This document shows positions 17,106-27,300 of a DNA stretch of 64,000 nucleotides, piece after piece; the first letter of the stretch is position 1; each line of letters begins with the position of its first letter. Source of the stretch: an uncultured Bacteroidales bacterium (lineage in GTDB: Bacteria > Bacteroidota > Bacteroidia > Bacteroidales > F082). The notes under the pieces were generated by a model. It saw nothing but the letters and a program-made list of their open reading frames with translations, was not told the DNA's origin and made no database searches. The stretch spans positions 52,484 through 116,483 of the forward strand of contig CAMHJX010000009.1 in NCBI GenBank assembly GCA_946185535.1, read 5' to 3'. Position numbers and translations under genes: made by a program.

Positions 17106-18992
17106 ATGAGAAAATGGCGCATTGAAGACTCCGAAGACCTTTACAACGTGAAAGGTTGGGGCGGAAGTTATTTTTCCATCAACGAAAAAGGCCACATGGT
17201 CGTGACACCCAAGGAAGGCTGTGCTTCGGTCGACCTACCAGAACTGGTTGACGAGCTATCACTTAGGGACGTTTCAGCTCCCATGCTGCTACGTTTCCCT
17301 GACATCCTCGACGACCGCATCAACAAGATTGACTCCTGCTTCAAGGAGGCGGCCAAGGAATACGAGTTCCACGGCCAAAACTTCGTGGTGATGCCCATCA
17401 AGGTGAACCAAATGCGCCCCGTGGTCGAAGAGATCGTCAGCCACGGCAAGAAGTGCAACATTGGTCTGGAAGCCGGCTCCAAGCCCGAGCTCCACGCCAT
17501 CATCGCCCTTGGCACCGATTCGGACTCGCTCATTATATGCAATGGCTACAAGGACGAAGAATTCATCGAACTCGCCTTGCTGGCCCAAAAAATGGGGCGT
17601 AAAATAATCATCGTCATCGAAAAACTCAACGAACTGAAGATTACGGCCAAGATTGCCCGTCGACTGAAAGTCACACCGAACCTCGGTGTGCGCATCAAGT
17701 TGGCCAGCTCCGGCGCAGGCAAATGGGAGGAATCGGGCGGCGACGGCAGCAAGTTTGGTCTCACCTCTTCCGAACTCCTCGAAGCCCTCGACTTCCTTGA
17801 AGAACACGACATGAAGGACTGCCTGAAATTGGTGCACTATCACATCGGCAGCCAGGTCAGCAAGATCAAGAAAATCAATGTGGCCTTGCGTGAGGCGGCA
17901 CAATTCTATGTGCAACTTTACAAGATGGGCTACCATATCGAATATGTCGACATGGGTGGCGGCCTTGGCGTCGACTACGACGGCACCAGCTCCAGCAGCG
18001 CCAGCTCGGTCAACTACAGCATCCAGGAATACGCCAACAATGCCATCTACACCATTGTGGATGCCTGTGACAAGAACGAACTCCCCCACCCCAACGTCAT
18101 CTGTGAATCGGGGCGCGCGCTGACAGCACATCACTCTGTGCTTATCTTCGAGGTGTTGGAGAAGACTTCGCTGCCCGAATGGGACGACGATGAAGAGCCT
18201 GAGGAAAACGACCACGAGCTCATCAAGGAACTTTATGATTCATGGGACGAGCTGACCAAGAGCTCTTCCTTGGAAATCTGGCACGATGCCCAAGAAATCC
18301 GTGAGGAAGCCCTCAACCTGTTCAGCCTCGGCCTGCTCGACCTCAAGTCGCGTGCCAAGATTGAACGCCTGTTTTGGAGCATTGCCCGCGAAGTGAACCA
18401 CATCGCCAACAGCCTGAAGCGTGTGCCCGAAGACTTTACTTCACTGCCGAAGCTCTTGGCCGACAAGTATTTCTGCAACTTCTCGCTGTTCCAATCCCTA
18501 CCCGACCTCTGGGCCATTGACCAGCTCTTCCCCATCATCCCCATCCAAAGGCTTGATGAGAACCCGACCCACCTCGCTACCTTGCAGGACATCACTTGCG
18601 ACAGTGACGGCAAAATCACCAACTTTGTGGCCAAGTCGACGCAGCACACCATCCCGCTGCACTCCTTTTGCGAGAAGGAACACTATTATATTGGTGTGTT
18701 CCTCGTGGGTGCCTATCAGGAAATCTTGGGCGACCTCCACAACCTGTTTGGCGACACCAACGCAGTGCACATCTCCGTAGACGAAAAGGGCTACTACATC
18801 GACCAAGTCATCGATGGCGAGACCGTTGCCGATGTGTTGGAATATGTGCAGTACAGCCCGAAGAAACTCGTCCGCACGGTGGAGACCTGGGTCACCAAGT
18901 GCGTCAAGGAAGGCAAAATCTCGGTCGAAGAGGGCAAGGAGTTCTTGTCTAATTATCGGTCGGGATTGTATGGGTATACTTATCTTGAATAA
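17106..18992 (+). CDS. speA: Biosynthetic arginine decarboxylase
   Basis: This 628-residue PLP enzyme converts arginine to agmatine, the first step of one polyamine route. It has the fold III (alanine-racemase-like) form. The PLP lysine is Lys-99 in MPIKVNQ, with HYHIGSQV, a glycine-rich GGGLGVDYDG phosphate site and CESGRALTAHH in the second active-site half. The length matches the SpeA family. It stands alone between its own promoter and a strong hairpin. No agmatine deiminase or speB lies in the window. Confidence 0.95.
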   Translation: MRKWRIEDSEDLYNVKGWGGSYFSINEKGHMVVTPKEGCASVDLPELVDELSLRDVSAPMLLRFPDILDDRINKIDSCFKEAAKEYEFHGQNFVVMPIKVNQMRPVVEEIVSHGKKCNIGLEAGSKPELHAIIALGTDSDSLIICNGYKDEEFIELALLAQKMGRKIIIVIEKLNELKITAKIARRLKVTPNLGVRIKLASSGAGKWEESGGDGSKFGLTSSELLEALDFLEEHDMKDCLKLVHYHIGSQVSKIKKINVALREAAQFYVQLYKMGYHIEYVDMGGGLGVDYDGTSSSSASSVNYSIQEYANNAIYTIVDACDKNELPHPNVICESGRALTAHHSVLIFEVLEKTSLPEWDDDEEPEENDHELIKELYDSWDELTKSSSLEIWHDAQEIREEALNLFSLGLLDLKSRAKIERLFWSIAREVNHIANSLKRVPEDFTSLPKLLADKYFCNFSLFQSLPDLWAIDQLFPIIPIQRLDENPTHLATLQDITCDSDGKITNFVAKSTQHTIPLHSFCEKEHYYIGVFLVGAYQEILGDLHNLFGDTNAVHISVDEKGYYIDQVIDGETVADVLEYVQYSPKKLVRTVETWVTKCVKEGKISVEEGKEFLSNYRSGLYGYTYLE

Positions 18993-18996
18993 ACCG

Positions 18997-19051
18997 AAGA
19001 AGCTTTGCACACATAGATTCCCAAGGGAATGACATGCGTGCAAAGCTTCTT
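18997..19051. terminator. Long hairpin after speA containing a GTCATTCC-type core
   Basis: The 18-base arms AAGAAGCTTTGCACACAT (18997-19014) and ATGCGTGCAAAGCTTCTT (19034-19051) pair with one mismatch. The loop is AGATTCCCAAGGGAATGAC, itself a short palindrome of the GTCATTCC/GGGAATCT family. It starts four bases after the speA stop and ends in TTCTTATGATTAT, so it probably ends the transcript. Confidence 0.75.
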
Positions 19052-19060
19052 ATGATTATA

Positions 19061-19110
19061 ACAATGGCCGCTCCAACACTAGGTTGAGGCGGCCATTGTC
19101 ATAAGCCATG
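19061..19110. repeat. Second hairpin plus GGCCATTGTCATAAGCC repeat
   Basis: ACAATGGCCGCTCCAAC (19061-19077) pairs with GTTGAGGCGGCCATTGT (19083-19099). The following CATAAGCCATG matches, in reverse, the repeat at 1284-1362. It lies between convergent speA and the acyl-CoA synthetase gene. Confidence 0.7.
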
Positions 19111-19121
19111 GGCCATAGTCC

Positions 19122-20897
19122 TCATGCGAACATCTTCTCGATGACGTCCTTATATTTCGCCGTGATGACCTTACGCTTGGCCTTGAGCGTCGGGGTGAGC
19201 ATGCCATTGTTGATGCTCCATTCATCGGCAAGCAGCACCTGCTTCTTGACCTTTTCGGTCTCGCCCAAGCCCTTGTTCAGCTCGTTGATTTCGGCAGCGT
19301 AACGCTTCAGCACCTCGGGCTTTTGAATCATTTCCTCGTTGGTCGTGTAAGGGATGTTCTCCTCGGCGCACCAAGCCTTCAGGTCGGTAAAGCTCGGGAT
19401 GATAAGGGCACCGGCGAACTTCTGGTTCTCACCCACCACCAAAATCTGTTCGATCAGCTTGGAGGCGGAGAACTTGGCTTCAATCATGTCAGGGTTGATG
19501 TATTTGCCGCCGGAAGTCTTGAAGAGGCTCTTGATACGACCTGTTATCTTCAGGCGGTTGTATTGGTCAAACTCACCCATATCGCCCGTGTGGAACCAAC
19601 CTTCCTCATCGATGACTTCCTTGGTGAGTTCAGGCTGTTTATAGTAGCCCATCATCACGTTGTGACCCCGGCAGCAAATCTCACCATTGTCGGCAATCTT
19701 CACCTCGGTGCCGGGCAGTGGTTGACCCACATACCCTACCTCGCGTCCATGCGGGTTGCGGTTGCTGACGGCAATAACAGGCGAAGTTTCAGTCAAACCA
19801 TAGCCTTCAAACACGGGCATCTTGATGGCCGAGAAGAAGCCTGCGATCTTCTGCGAGATGGCAGCCGCACCCGACACGATGATGTCGAAATTGTCGGCAC
19901 CAATGCCCTGCCTGATTTTGGCGTATACTAACTTGTCGGCTATACCCAACTTCCAATCATAGAACCAATGGCGGCTGACTGCGTCAATCTTGTAACGCTC
20001 GCCAAGGCGCACAGCCCAGAAGAAGATGCGTTTCTTGATGCCCTTCTGCTTTTTGCCCGACTGCAGGATGGCATCGTAGAAGCGTTCCAAGACGCGCGGC
20101 ACGGCGCACATCATCGTGGGATGCACCTCGCGCATATCGCTGGCAATGGTACCCAAACTCTCGGCATAGTAAATCGACATGCCGCGATATTGGTAGCAAT
20201 AATTCAGCGCGCGCTCGTAGGCATGACACACGGGCAGGAAGCTGAAGGCCTTGTTCGATGTGTCGCTGATCGTGTAGTGGAAGTTCGGGAACTGGTTCAT
20301 CAAGTTGTGGTGCGAGAGCATCACGCCTTTGGGCGTACCCGTGGTGCCCGAAGTATAGATGATGGTGGCACACTCCATCTCGTCGACTGCTGCCTTGCGG
20401 GCAGCCAACTCCTCAGCATGAGGATGTTCCTTACCAAGCTGAAGCAGCTGGTCGAAATAAGGATATTTCTCGCGGTCAACCATGGTATAGACCAACTTAA
20501 CGTTGGGCGCATCCGGCAGAATATTGGTCACCTTGTTCATCACACTAAGGCCGTCGATGATGACCATCTTGGCATCGCAGTCGTGAAGGATGTAGCGGTA
20601 GTCCTCTTCGCTGATGGTAGGATACACAGGAACCGTGATGGCACCCACTTGGCTGATGGCCATGTCGAGCATGTTCCATTCGGGACGATTGGTCAAAATC
20701 ATTGCCACCTTGTCGCCTTTTTCGATGCCCAACTCGATAAGGGCATAACTCAGCGTATCGGCATGTTCTTTATATGATGTAGAACTGTATTTCACCCATT
20801 GACCATTCTTTTTTCCGGCAAGGGCTTCTTGTTGGTGGGGGTACTTCTCGACATAGTTGTCAAGAAGGTCGAAGACTCTTTTTATTTCCATATCCAA
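19122..20897 (-). CDS. Long-chain acyl-CoA synthetase (AMP-forming)
   Basis: This 591-residue ANL-superfamily ligase activates fatty acids to acyl-CoA through an acyl-adenylate. Motifs are the P-loop YTSGTTGTPKGVMLSH (about 180), GYGLTETSP, the TGDMGEFD hinge and KITGRIKSLF. The C-terminal lysine region follows. It is FadD-like in length and shape, and the chain-length preference cannot be read from sequence. It is monocistronic with a TATATTTG -7 box 26 bases upstream. The start at 20897 is used; an ATG two codons later is equally possible. Confidence 0.9.
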   Translation of the reverse strand: MDMEIKRVFDLLDNYVEKYPHQQEALAGKKNGQWVKYSSTSYKEHADTLSYALIELGIEKGDKVAMILTNRPEWNMLDMAISQVGAITVPVYPTISEEDYRYILHDCDAKMVIIDGLSVMNKVTNILPDAPNVKLVYTMVDREKYPYFDQLLQLGKEHPHAEELAARKAAVDEMECATIIYTSGTTGTPKGVMLSHHNLMNQFPNFHYTISDTSNKAFSFLPVCHAYERALNYCYQYRGMSIYYAESLGTIASDMREVHPTMMCAVPRVLERFYDAILQSGKKQKGIKKRIFFWAVRLGERYKIDAVSRHWFYDWKLGIADKLVYAKIRQGIGADNFDIIVSGAAAISQKIAGFFSAIKMPVFEGYGLTETSPVIAVSNRNPHGREVGYVGQPLPGTEVKIADNGEICCRGHNVMMGYYKQPELTKEVIDEEGWFHTGDMGEFDQYNRLKITGRIKSLFKTSGGKYINPDMIEAKFSASKLIEQILVVGENQKFAGALIIPSFTDLKAWCAEENIPYTTNEEMIQKPEVLKRYAAEINELNKGLGETEKVKKQVLLADEWSINNGMLTPTLKAKRKVITAKYKDVIEKMFA

Positions 20898-20922
20898 GAT
20901 AATTCATTTCCAATTTGAGGGG

Positions 20923-20930
20923 CAAATATA
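20923..20930 (-). promoter_or_regulatory. -7 box of the acyl-CoA synthetase gene
   Basis: TATATTTG on the minus strand, 26 bases before the start codon. Confidence 0.55.
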
Positions 20931-21000
20931 GAAAAAATCAACATAGGTTCCTTATTTTTAAAGAAAACTAGTTGATTTTTCAATGCAATTTAGGGTTTGT

Positions 21001-21029
21001 GTAGAGATGCAGCACGCCACATCTCTATA
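21001..21029. repeat. Intergenic GTAGAGACG-family palindrome
   Basis: GTAGAGATGCAGCACGC followed by CACATCTCTATA is a slightly degraded copy. It lies seven bases past the stop of the 87-residue membrane protein and could act as its terminator hairpin. Confidence 0.75.
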
Positions 21030-21035
21030 ACAGCA

Positions 21036-21299
21036 TCATTTCTTTCTAATGCGTTTCTTCAGCAGATAGGCACCGCCAAGACACCCCAACAATAGTATCT
21101 CTTCTCCGAGAGGCACATACTGGTCGGTTTGCTGACCTTGTATCGGCACAAGCAGAATCGAACTAGACTTTCCATTACGCAACGTGCCCTCAAACTCGTC
21201 ATCATCAATGAAAATCTGTGCATTTGCAGCCATCGTCAACGACAGCAACAACAGCAACATTATGTTTCTCAAGACTTTCATCAGTTTTCCCCTTTCCAT
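21036..21299 (-). CDS. Small membrane protein coupled to the giant adhesin (87 aa)
   Basis: A signal-peptide-like N-terminus (MKVLRNIMLLLLLSLTMAANAQ after a short MERGKL extension) is followed by a short acidic part (FIDDDEFEG). A C-terminal segment VPLGEEILLLGCLGGAYLLKKR reads as one membrane helix ending in basic residues. The PLG-x-x-hydrophobic-G-x-Y-basic pattern resembles small tails seen in other Bacteroidetes surface proteins, but I cannot name the family. A Shine-Dalgarno AGGAGG overlaps the last codons and stop of the 12-kb gene upstream, seven bases before this ATG, so the two are translated together. It may help anchor or export the giant protein. Confidence 0.75.
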   Translation of the reverse strand: MERGKLMKVLRNIMLLLLLSLTMAANAQIFIDDDEFEGTLRNGKSSSILLVPIQGQQTDQYVPLGEEILLLGCLGGAYLLKKRIRKK

Positions 21300-21303
21300 C
21301 TTG

Positions 21304-24300
21304 TTACCTCCTATTTACTATAATTTTCTGAATCTTTGTTTCTTGTCCATTGGTCAAGCGGAACAGATACATGCCGCTGGCCACATCAGGCAAGTTCACC
21401 CTGCTTTGTCCACCGCTCACTCTCATTCGGCTCAGCACCCGGCCTTGCAGGTCAATGAACTCAAGTTCACCATTGCCTGTCACCATCCATTGGGAGCCAT
21501 CGAAGAAGGCGAAGTTGGGCTTGACGTCTTCCTCATACTCTTCCACATCAGTCACATCGAAGGTAATGTAGAAACGCGAAGGATAATCATCCACATGACC
21601 TTGGAATGAGTAACTGTCATTCTCTGTCATATCATATCGTATTCCCGTCATGTTATCGACAAGATACATGCTATGGAAGACACCATTGGCGGTCTCCCAC
21701 TTAATTGTGAAAACATCATCCTCCATGGGTTCAAACCACAGCGGCACACGGTCAGTACCCTTCTTGGCGAAGAGAGCTGCATAGTGAGTGTCGTTGTGCT
21801 GGGCATAGAACAAGCCATTGCCCATGCGCAATTCCTTTATCTTGCGGGCTCCACCCCAATCGGGACGCTCAAACTCGACCACCGTCACATCATTACAACC
21901 ATTCTCGCTGCTTAAATAGAGATTCACCAAAGGATATTTCGGTTTCCAACCTCGGAAGTGTCCATCAAAATCTCCATCATCCGGATTGAGTGATTTTCGA
22001 GCAACGGTCATGTCTTCCGTAAACTGGAGAGCACCTTCATCCCCAGCCAATACATAGAAGCCTTGATGAGGATGCAGGAACTGACCCGCGTATGCACCTC
22101 CTTCCGAACCCGTCATCGGGTAGTAAACGTAAGCGTCAGTCTCATATCTATCAGCATCATAGATTACGTAGAATGCATTGCCATTCTGCTTGCTCAACAC
22201 ATTTCCATTCTTCATGGCCACTGCATTGAAATCGAGGTAGGCATGGTAGGGATTGCCCACCAAATTCCACCCTTTCAGATTGGCACCTCGCTTCGTGAGA
22301 TAGATGCCTTGGTTGTCATTATTCAACTTACCATGGCTCTGCATGAACGTCGTGTCGCTAATGGCCATCATGTAGCCCCTTCCGGGAATTAGTATCTCCT
22401 CATTCACATTGGCTTGGAACCTGTCATCATTTTCGACGGGCTTGTAGTCGAGATGGTCGTGATGGTCTGTCAACGGGTTCACATCGCTGTGCCAGTGGTT
22501 CGGACCATTTCGTTTGAAGTTGATCCAGTGGTACAACGGCTCGGTCCAAGTGTAGAAATCCATGCCGTAGGGGAAGCAACCTATCTCGTCAGAATGTAGG
22601 TTCGAGTTTGTCTCGTCTATCCAGCCTTGACCGAACTCGAAGCCCGTCACGTTGCTGCCCACGCTCGAGACTCGGCTCGGGAAGTAACCGTCTACCCAAT
22701 TGTTACCAGTTTCCTCCGTCTCGTGACCTTGTTGGCTCAAGCTGTTTTCCCAGCCTTTCATCCAATAGCGAATATTGCCAGTCTGATTGCCATTGAGCCA
22801 AGTAAACTCTTGTTCCATGCTTTCCCATGGGTTGTTGTAATGATCTGCATCGCTATGGTCTGAATTACTATAGGTATCTATATTATGGCCCTTATAGTCG
22901 AATCCCAAAGGAGCCTCTTGCAACGGCGAAGAGAACATGTGCCAGTCGCGTGGCAGCAGGAACGGACCTTCGCCGTATAGGCCTTCGTTGATGCCTGGCG
23001 TGGAATAGGCTTGGCAGTATGAGTTGTCGAAAGTGACACCCACGTAGGTGTTTTCAAATTCTGACAAAGTACCAGGATGCTGAATCGCAGCGTCCTCATG
23101 AATGCTCACCTTGCCAATCTTACTAGCTGCCAAAGCCGACGTCACTTCTTGGGTAATGTCACCATACACATACAGGTAATCCTTGATGGTTTCTTGCTGT
23201 GCATCAGTAAATTTGCCCATCCTCTCGACCATGGCATTAAGTTCATCGTCAGAGCCATCACGTACGGGGCCTCCATATTGCAGCACAACGTATGGGTTTT
23301 GTTCATCATTTTCGGGGAAGGCGCCCAACTGGGGATAACCGCCTTTGTAAGTGGCCATGCTGCGGAAATCGCCCATACCCAACTTGCCATCGTCCTCGTT
23401 GTTCAAGAGCAACACGGGGAGGTCACCATTGATTTCAGCGATGGCAGGGCGGTACCATGTCGAATAGAGAACCTCGCCGCCGTTATGGTTTCCGGCCCAC
23501 TTGTTCAACAGTCTGAACATCGGAACCTTATCCTCTCCTATCGTCACCACGTTGTCGAAATACATGTAACCCAAGTTGTCTGCATCCATGACTGGACTAT
23601 ACTTGTAGCAATCCGTCACATTGGGGTCGGCTCCGCTTCCCATCACCCTCGTAAAGGGATATTCATACCCTTCGTAAGCATAGGAATATCTGATTTTACC
23701 ACCGTTGTTAAGACCAGCCAACAAGGCAAAGTTGGAGTTGTTTAGTCCTGCATTATTGTTCTGCATGTGCAAATAACAGTTCTCCATTTCTGCACCATAA
23801 TTGATGCCTATCAAGCCACCCACCGTAACCGAGGCATTGTTCGCCACATCAAATCTGACATTAGCAAACGAGTTGTTGATTTTTGGTTTCCTGGCGCTTT
23901 CGCCTTGTCCGCCGCCGATGGAACGACCCACCAAGCCACCGATAGAATAATAGAGATTGGCATGGATGATAGGCATGGCCATAGAAGAATGGATTTCGCC
24001 ATCCAACATATTACCCACCAAACCTCCTGTGGCATTCTCGGAATTCTCTTTGTCAGGACTGTAGATGTCAACCGAAGCCTCACTATTCGAAATCATGGCT
24101 GAGGCACCCTCCATAGCACCCACCAAACCACCAATGTTGGCAGAGCCCACTGGGCAGATGTAACCACTGACAACAAATGTACGGTCGACGGCACCGCCAT
24201 TCACACTACCAAACAGGCCATAATTAGCGCGTTCATACCTGCGGTCGCCCTCGCCAATATAAGCGATATCCAAATTCTCAATCAAATGTCCTTGTCCGTC

Positions 24301-27300
24301 ATAGGTTCCGGCAAAGCTTGACGAGCCCGTCTTTTGTGCGCCAACAGGCACCCAAACATACATCTGCAGGTCAATATCATCAGTCTGCTTTATCGTCGTA
24401 TTTGAAAAATCGTTTGAAGGCGTCTGACGATTACTACCATTCACCAAACTTATAAGCCATGCCAAATCGTAAGGCGAATCGATGGCATCCAAGGCAAAAT
24501 CTTGAGGAGTGCTTCTCACAACGTTGTTCCAAGTCCAGCCAAAGAACAAGGTCTTGGTCGGATCAAAATGGTTGATGTGCTGACTTTGGTCCGTCAATGG
24601 ATAGGCATAGTCCGAAATGGATGTGGAATAATATGTGTACTTGGGTAAAGCGAAGCTCTCATTCGAGAAGAACCATTCCAAATCATCATGGAAATTATTA
24701 CGGTTCCATGCAGATTCAGCTTGTGCCTGAGTCATGGCCACTGCCACTGGCGAGAAGGTGTTGTGGACAAAATGAGGAGCAATATTCCTTATAGGGCTGG
24801 TAACGCCTATGCTCGTTGCCTCGTCAAGAGGCATCTCTCCTATTATATTAAGGTGTTTGTCGAATGTGGGCAAATAGACATTGCTCTCGATGGCTTCGGC
24901 AGCATCAGTCCCAATTTGCAGGTTTTGCTTGTTGCCGACAATAGTCACCACATTCTCAACATTTACTGTAGCCGTAGGATTCACATAGATACCACCGCCA
25001 TGATGCGTGACTTCACCATCGTCATTATAATCGGCATTGGTGTACCACACATCAGCATTCGTATTGTTATAGCCACGCTCCAAGATGGTTCCAAACCTGG
25101 TGACACCTGTGCCGTTCATCGCTGAACCGTTCAAAGTCAATTCCGAATTCGAGTGAGTCACAATCAATGGTTCCGACACTTCGTTTTGGTTAAAGACCGG
25201 CACACCAAGTGTAGAAGGGTCAATCGCTGGATCAGCCTCTGGATAAGGTTCCAATTCGGGGTCAGGATAGTAGGTTCCTGGTATCAAGAAATAGGTATCG
25301 TCTCCTTGGACATGACCATACAAACCGTCCATCTGCACGTTATCCAAAGCTATCGTTTCATCATCTTGAACCACAAGCATAGCACCATAGTTGGCTCCTG
25401 GACCCTCACTATTCGGATAGGTCAGACCTTCATTGGTCGAAGTGAGATTGAGCGTTCCATCGCCAAGATCATAATAGGGTTCATTACTATGTTGGCGTGA
25501 CCAATTCAAGGGATGTCCACCAGGATAGCGATAGAGCTTCAACGGATAGGTCTGCGTCTCACCTTCCACTTCAATCGTTCCACCTTGAATCAAAGCACTT
25601 TCGTCTTCTGCCGACAAGGCACCCACCACATAGATGATATCGTTTTGGTAATCATAATTGTAGTCAATAAGACTTCCATCCGTGAAAATCTCAGAACAGA
25701 TACCTCCAAAATTACCTGTCTGCGTACTTTGATCATAGGTCACAGCTCCCGAGACCGTCTTTTTAGGCATGTCAGGATAAAGTCCCCAACCGTCAGTCTT
25801 CGACATATCGTCTCTTCCCCAGCCTCTTGTGCCGTCAACATACCAGCGGCGACCTCTGAACTCACGAATCACCCATTCACGATAATCAATACGGTCACCT
25901 TTGAAGAATTGCAACACATTCGTATAAGGATGCTGATGGGTATTGGTGAACGATTCACCCAAGTCGACAAAGAAATTGTATGGCGTATTGTAACTCAAGA
26001 AGCCACCATCCGCTGTATTCTCAGTATTGCCTTCCGAAATCTTGGGACGTGCATAAGCGAAACTCTCAGTGCCCCATGGCTGGAACGGACTTCTCATACG
26101 GAAGAAGCCTTCCAATTCGCCATAGTATTGACCCAAGTCAACCCAACTGCCATCGTCTTGTTGTTCTCTGCGGTGATATCTTACCCAAAGCCTTGAATCA
26201 CCCTTGAAGACCAGGACATTCTCTTGAGCGTAAGTCAAAGGCGTCGAAGTGTTGGAAACTGTATAGTACAAGTGTGCCGTTTCCTCTGAATCGCCTTTGA
26301 TGCCAATCCACTCCCAATAGTCATAGGCATCATCGTCAAGCATGCCATAGAAAGGCACATCATAAACAGAATAGGAGGATTGTTTCAGATGCACGCTACG
26401 CACCTTGCGGATAGAATCCATATAAGCAGGGACGCTGGGCGAACCCAACACAAAACCACTAGCATTGGCCATATACAAGGTAGTGTCAACCTTAAGCACG
26501 GCATATTGGCGTTTTCCATTACCACTTATGTCGTTCATACCGCTAAGATTGACATTGGAATGGTCAATCACCAGATTGCCGCAACGCTGAATAGTTTTCA
26601 GCGTTCGAGTGGCATGGGTAAGTTCGGTATTGGCGCCGTCATCATCCCGATGGCCGTAGGCCTTAAGCAGAATATGACGACCTTCGGCACCCGACTCGCA
26701 ATGGGTACTACTGCCAAACAAGCCTCCTGAAATTGTCATTTCAGTATTCGACCCTTGGTTTTGTGTATCGTATCCTGTTCCGTCAATATAGATGTTGCTG
26801 TAACCCGACACAATGAAATCCGTCCAAGTGTTGGAGTTGGAATTATTGCCATAGAAGTCGGAGCCTCCGTAAACGGAATTACCGATAATCAATTTGGTTG
26901 CTGCCGGTTCAATACCTTCGGGATTATACTGAGGTTCATCACCACCGCAATCCTTATAATAGAGATTGTATTCCTTATTAGGTGCATTGAGGATAGCGTC
27001 TTTACCAATATTGACGCAAACCGAGCCATTAACGGTGCAAGAATAGCCTGCACCGAAAACGTTGCCGTCAATCTCGCCACCATTGATGTTGACAAAAGAG
27101 GTCCAATCTTGGGGATGGTCAACATCTCCGTCCAAAGCATTGTTGTTGCAGCCATAAACATTGCCCATGACATGTCCGCCACGCATGTTTACCGTCTTCA
27201 TGCCCAGCTGAACACGACCTTCGGGCAGGGCTTTACTACCGCCAAACACATTCACCTTCACCAAACCACCATTCACGTTGACCACACGCTCCTCTCCTAC

